Origin: Nostoc sp. FACHB-110
GTDB lineage: Bacteria; Cyanobacteriota; Cyanobacteriia; Cyanobacteriales; Nostocaceae
NCBI RefSeq assembly: GCF_014697425.1
Contig: NZ_JACJRU010000006.1
Span: forward strand, 1 to 64,000
Length of the DNA: 64,000 nt
Reading direction: 5' to 3'
The notes under the pieces were generated by a model. The model had not been told where the DNA came from and did no database searches. It worked only from the letters and a program-made list of their open reading frames with translations. The number at the start of each line of letters is the position of its first letter. The first letter of the stretch is position 1. Position numbers and translations under genes: made by a program. Positions 62,438 through 64,000 of this stretch are shown here, piece by piece.

Positions 62438-62480
62438 ACTCCGCGTTCCTCTGCGTTTACCTTAGCGATACTCTGCGTTT
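62438..62480. repeat. Right 43-bp inverted repeat of the GxxExxY cassette
   Basis: It begins ACTCCGCGTTCC directly next to the GxxExxY start codon and ends CTCTGCGTTT. It is the inverted partner of 62018-62060. ureC follows 25 bases later, with AAGGAGAG at 62493-62500 as ribosome site. Confidence 0.8.
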
Positions 62481-62505
62481 AAATTCTAACTTCAAGGAGA
62501 GTATA

Positions 62506-64000
62506 ATGTCTTACAGAATGTCTCGCCGCGCCTACGCAGAAACCTACGGGCCGACAGTAGGCGATCGCATCCGGCTTGCAGATACAGAATTATTTATCCA
62601 AGTAGAACAAGATTTCACCACTTACGGCGATGAAGTGAAATTTGGTGGTGGTAAAGTTATTCGTGATGGGATGGGACAATCCCCCATTTCTAATGCTGAT
62701 GGAGCCGTAGATTTAGTCATTACTAATGCTTTAATTCTCGATTGGTGGGGAATAGTTAAAGCAGATATCGGCATTAAAGATGGCAAGATATTTAAAATTG
62801 GGAAAGCGGGTAATCCTTATATTCAAGACAACGTAGATATTATTATTGGCCCGGGAACGGAAGCCTTAGCAGGTGAGGGAATGATTCTCACAGCTGGCGG
62901 CATAGATAGCCACATTCATTTTATCTGTCCCCAACAAATTGAAGTGGCGATCGCCTCAGGAATCACCACGATGATTGGCGGCGGAACTGGCCCGGCTACC
63001 GGAACCAACGCCACCACCTGCACCCCCGGCCCTTGGAACATTTACCGAATGTTACAAGCGGCAGATGCTTTTCCGATGAACTTAGGTTTTTTGGGTAAAG
63101 GCAATGCTAGTCAACCCCAAGCATTAGCAGAACAAGTCCAAGCTGGTGCAATGGGTTTAAAGCTGCATGAAGACTGGGGAACTACCCCTGCAACCATTGA
63201 TACTTGTCTTAACGTTGCTGATGAATATGATGTGCAGGTAGCCATCCACACCGACACCCTCAACGAAGCCGGATTTGTCGAAGATACTATCGCCGCCTTT
63301 AAAAACCGCCCCATCCACACCTACCATACCGAAGGTGCAGGCGGTGGCCACGCACCAGATATTATCAAAGTCTGCGGTCAAGCGAATGTGCTGCCGTCTT
63401 CAACAAATCCTACTCGTCCTTACACTGTCAACACCTTAGATGAACACCTAGATATGTTGATGGTATGTCATCACCTCGACCCCAGCATTGCTGAAGATGT
63501 CGCCTTTGCTGAGTCTCGTATTCGCCGGGAAACCATCGCCGCCGAAGATATTTTGCATGACTTAGGCGCGTTTAGTATGATTTCTTCTGACTCCCAAGCG
63601 ATGGGGAGAGTGGGTGAGGTGATAATTCGGACTTGGCAAACTGCCCACAAAATGAAGGTACAGAGGGGAAGTCTTGCCGAAGATAGCGGATCTGATAATC
63701 TCCGTGCCAAAAGATATGTTGCCAAATACACTATAAATCCGGCAATTACGCATGGGATTGCTGATTATGTCGGTTCAGTAGAAGCGGGAAAACTGGCAGA
63801 CTTATGTTTATGGCGACCTGCATTTTTTGGTGTCAAACCAGAGATAGTCATTAAAGGCGGGATGATTGCCTGGTCGCAAATGGGTGATGCTAATGCCAGT
63901 ATTCCTACACCGCAACCAGTACATATGCGACCAATGTTTGCTAGTTTTGCTGGTGCGCGACACAGCACATCATTAACTTTTGTTTCGCAAGCGGCATTAG
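62506..64000 (+). CDS. ureC: Urease subunit alpha (3' end outside window)
   Basis: The catalytic subunit, present for its first 498 codons; the family is about 568 residues. It begins [20 protein letters not shown]. Nickel ligands and active-site residues are visible: GGIDSHIHF (His pair near 137-139), carbamylated Lys in [12 protein letters not shown] (near 220), His in [10 protein letters not shown] and [14 protein letters not shown] (near 249 and 275), the flap [10 protein letters not shown] and Asp in SSDSQAMGR (near 363). The frame is intact to the edge. Distance from ureB is enlarged by the GxxExxY cassette, so translation coupling with ureB is lost. Confidence 0.97.
   Translation, partial: MSYRMSRRAYAETYGPTVGDRIRLADTELFIQVEQDFTTYGDEVKFGGGKVIRDGMGQSPISNADGAVDLVITNALILDWWGIVKADIGIKDGKIFKIGKAGNPYIQDNVDIIIGPGTEALAGEGMILTAGGIDSHIHFICPQQIEVAIASGITTMIGGGTGPATGTNATTCTPGPWNIYRMLQAADAFPMNLGFLGKGNASQPQALAEQVQAGAMGLKLHEDWGTTPATIDTCLNVADEYDVQVAIHTDTLNEAGFVEDTIAAFKNRPIHTYHTEGAGGGHAPDIIKVCGQANVLPSSTNPTRPYTVNTLDEHLDMLMVCHHLDPSIAEDVAFAESRIRRETIAAEDILHDLGAFSMISSDSQAMGRVGEVIIRTWQTAHKMKVQRGSLAEDSGSDNLRAKRYVAKYTINPAITHGIADYVGSVEAGKLADLCLWRPAFFGVKPEIVIKGGMIAWSQMGDANASIPTPQPVHMRPMFASFAGARHSTSLTFVSQAAL

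Noticed and set aside
1..64000. tRNA, rRNA or CRISPR loci
   Set aside because: No T-arm-like GGTTCRA pattern in a foldable context, no rRNA-like sequence and no regularly spaced repeat array with unique spacers were seen by eye.

Overview
This window is chromosomal DNA from a filamentous, probably heterocyst-forming (Nostocales-type) cyanobacterium. The evidence is NdhH, a sucrose-phosphate synthase, a Cph1-type phytochrome with an Rcp-like regulator, frequent HIP1 octamers (GCGATCGC), heptanucleotide tandem repeats (STRR) and abundant small palindromic or MITE-like elements. No rRNA, tRNA, CRISPR array or intact insertion sequence was recognised.

Layout. 0-2.4 kb: the start of an unknown gene, ndhH, and a small MxKDx-repeat lipoprotein. 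2.9-6.8 kb: envelope redox genes, namely a DipZ-type thioredoxin with CcdA, a DM13 lipoprotein, and a b-type cytochrome with a SUOX-fold molybdoenzyme (an MsrPQ-like pair). 6.8-11.4 kb: four exported DUF928 paralogues. 11.7-17.1 kb: two large FHA-domain redox proteins. One is a membrane NapH-like Fe-S protein with FHA and cyclic-nucleotide-binding domains. The other fuses FHA, a flavin reductase and a [2Fe-2S] ferredoxin. 17.1-28 kb: a pentapeptide-repeat membrane protein, a Cu/Zn superoxide dismutase lipoprotein, a CHASE2 Ser/Thr kinase, a TPR protein, a TpsB/ShlB outer-membrane transporter and a TPR-CHAT protein. The TpsB gene is preceded by nested mobile elements.

28-44.8 kb is mixed: a DUF5009-type acyltransferase, a GHL10 glycoside-hydrolase-like lipoprotein or secreted protein, SSB, a catalytically dead SNase-like protein, a membrane protein, SDR, methyltransferase, GNAT and dienelactone hydrolase genes. 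It also holds an operon of a pseudo-HtrA, an intact HtrA and a LuxR-type regulator with a degenerate receiver, then a sugar-epimerase-like SDR and a 2OG-Fe dioxygenase. 45.7-55.2 kb is a signalling cluster on one strand: phytochrome kinase, Rcp-like regulator, REC-GAF kinase, TPR protein, and a PAS-GGDEF-EAL protein. 55.3-64 kb: murF, spsA, a methyltransferase and the urease operon ureD-A-B-C. The urease operon is interrupted between ureB and ureC by an oppositely oriented GxxExxY gene flanked by inverted repeats. ureC runs off the right end.

How the genes may work together. The left 28 kb looks like an envelope redox and signalling island: thiol transfer, methionine-sulfoxide-type repair, superoxide removal, phospho-Thr-reading electron carriers and a sensor kinase, next to a TpsB transporter and a caspase-like CHAT protein. 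Co-occurrence is seen directly; a functional link is inference. The strongest candidates for undescribed biology are the FHA redox pair, the pseudo-HtrA/HtrA/pseudo-receiver operon, and the inverted-repeat GxxExxY cassette inside the urease operon.
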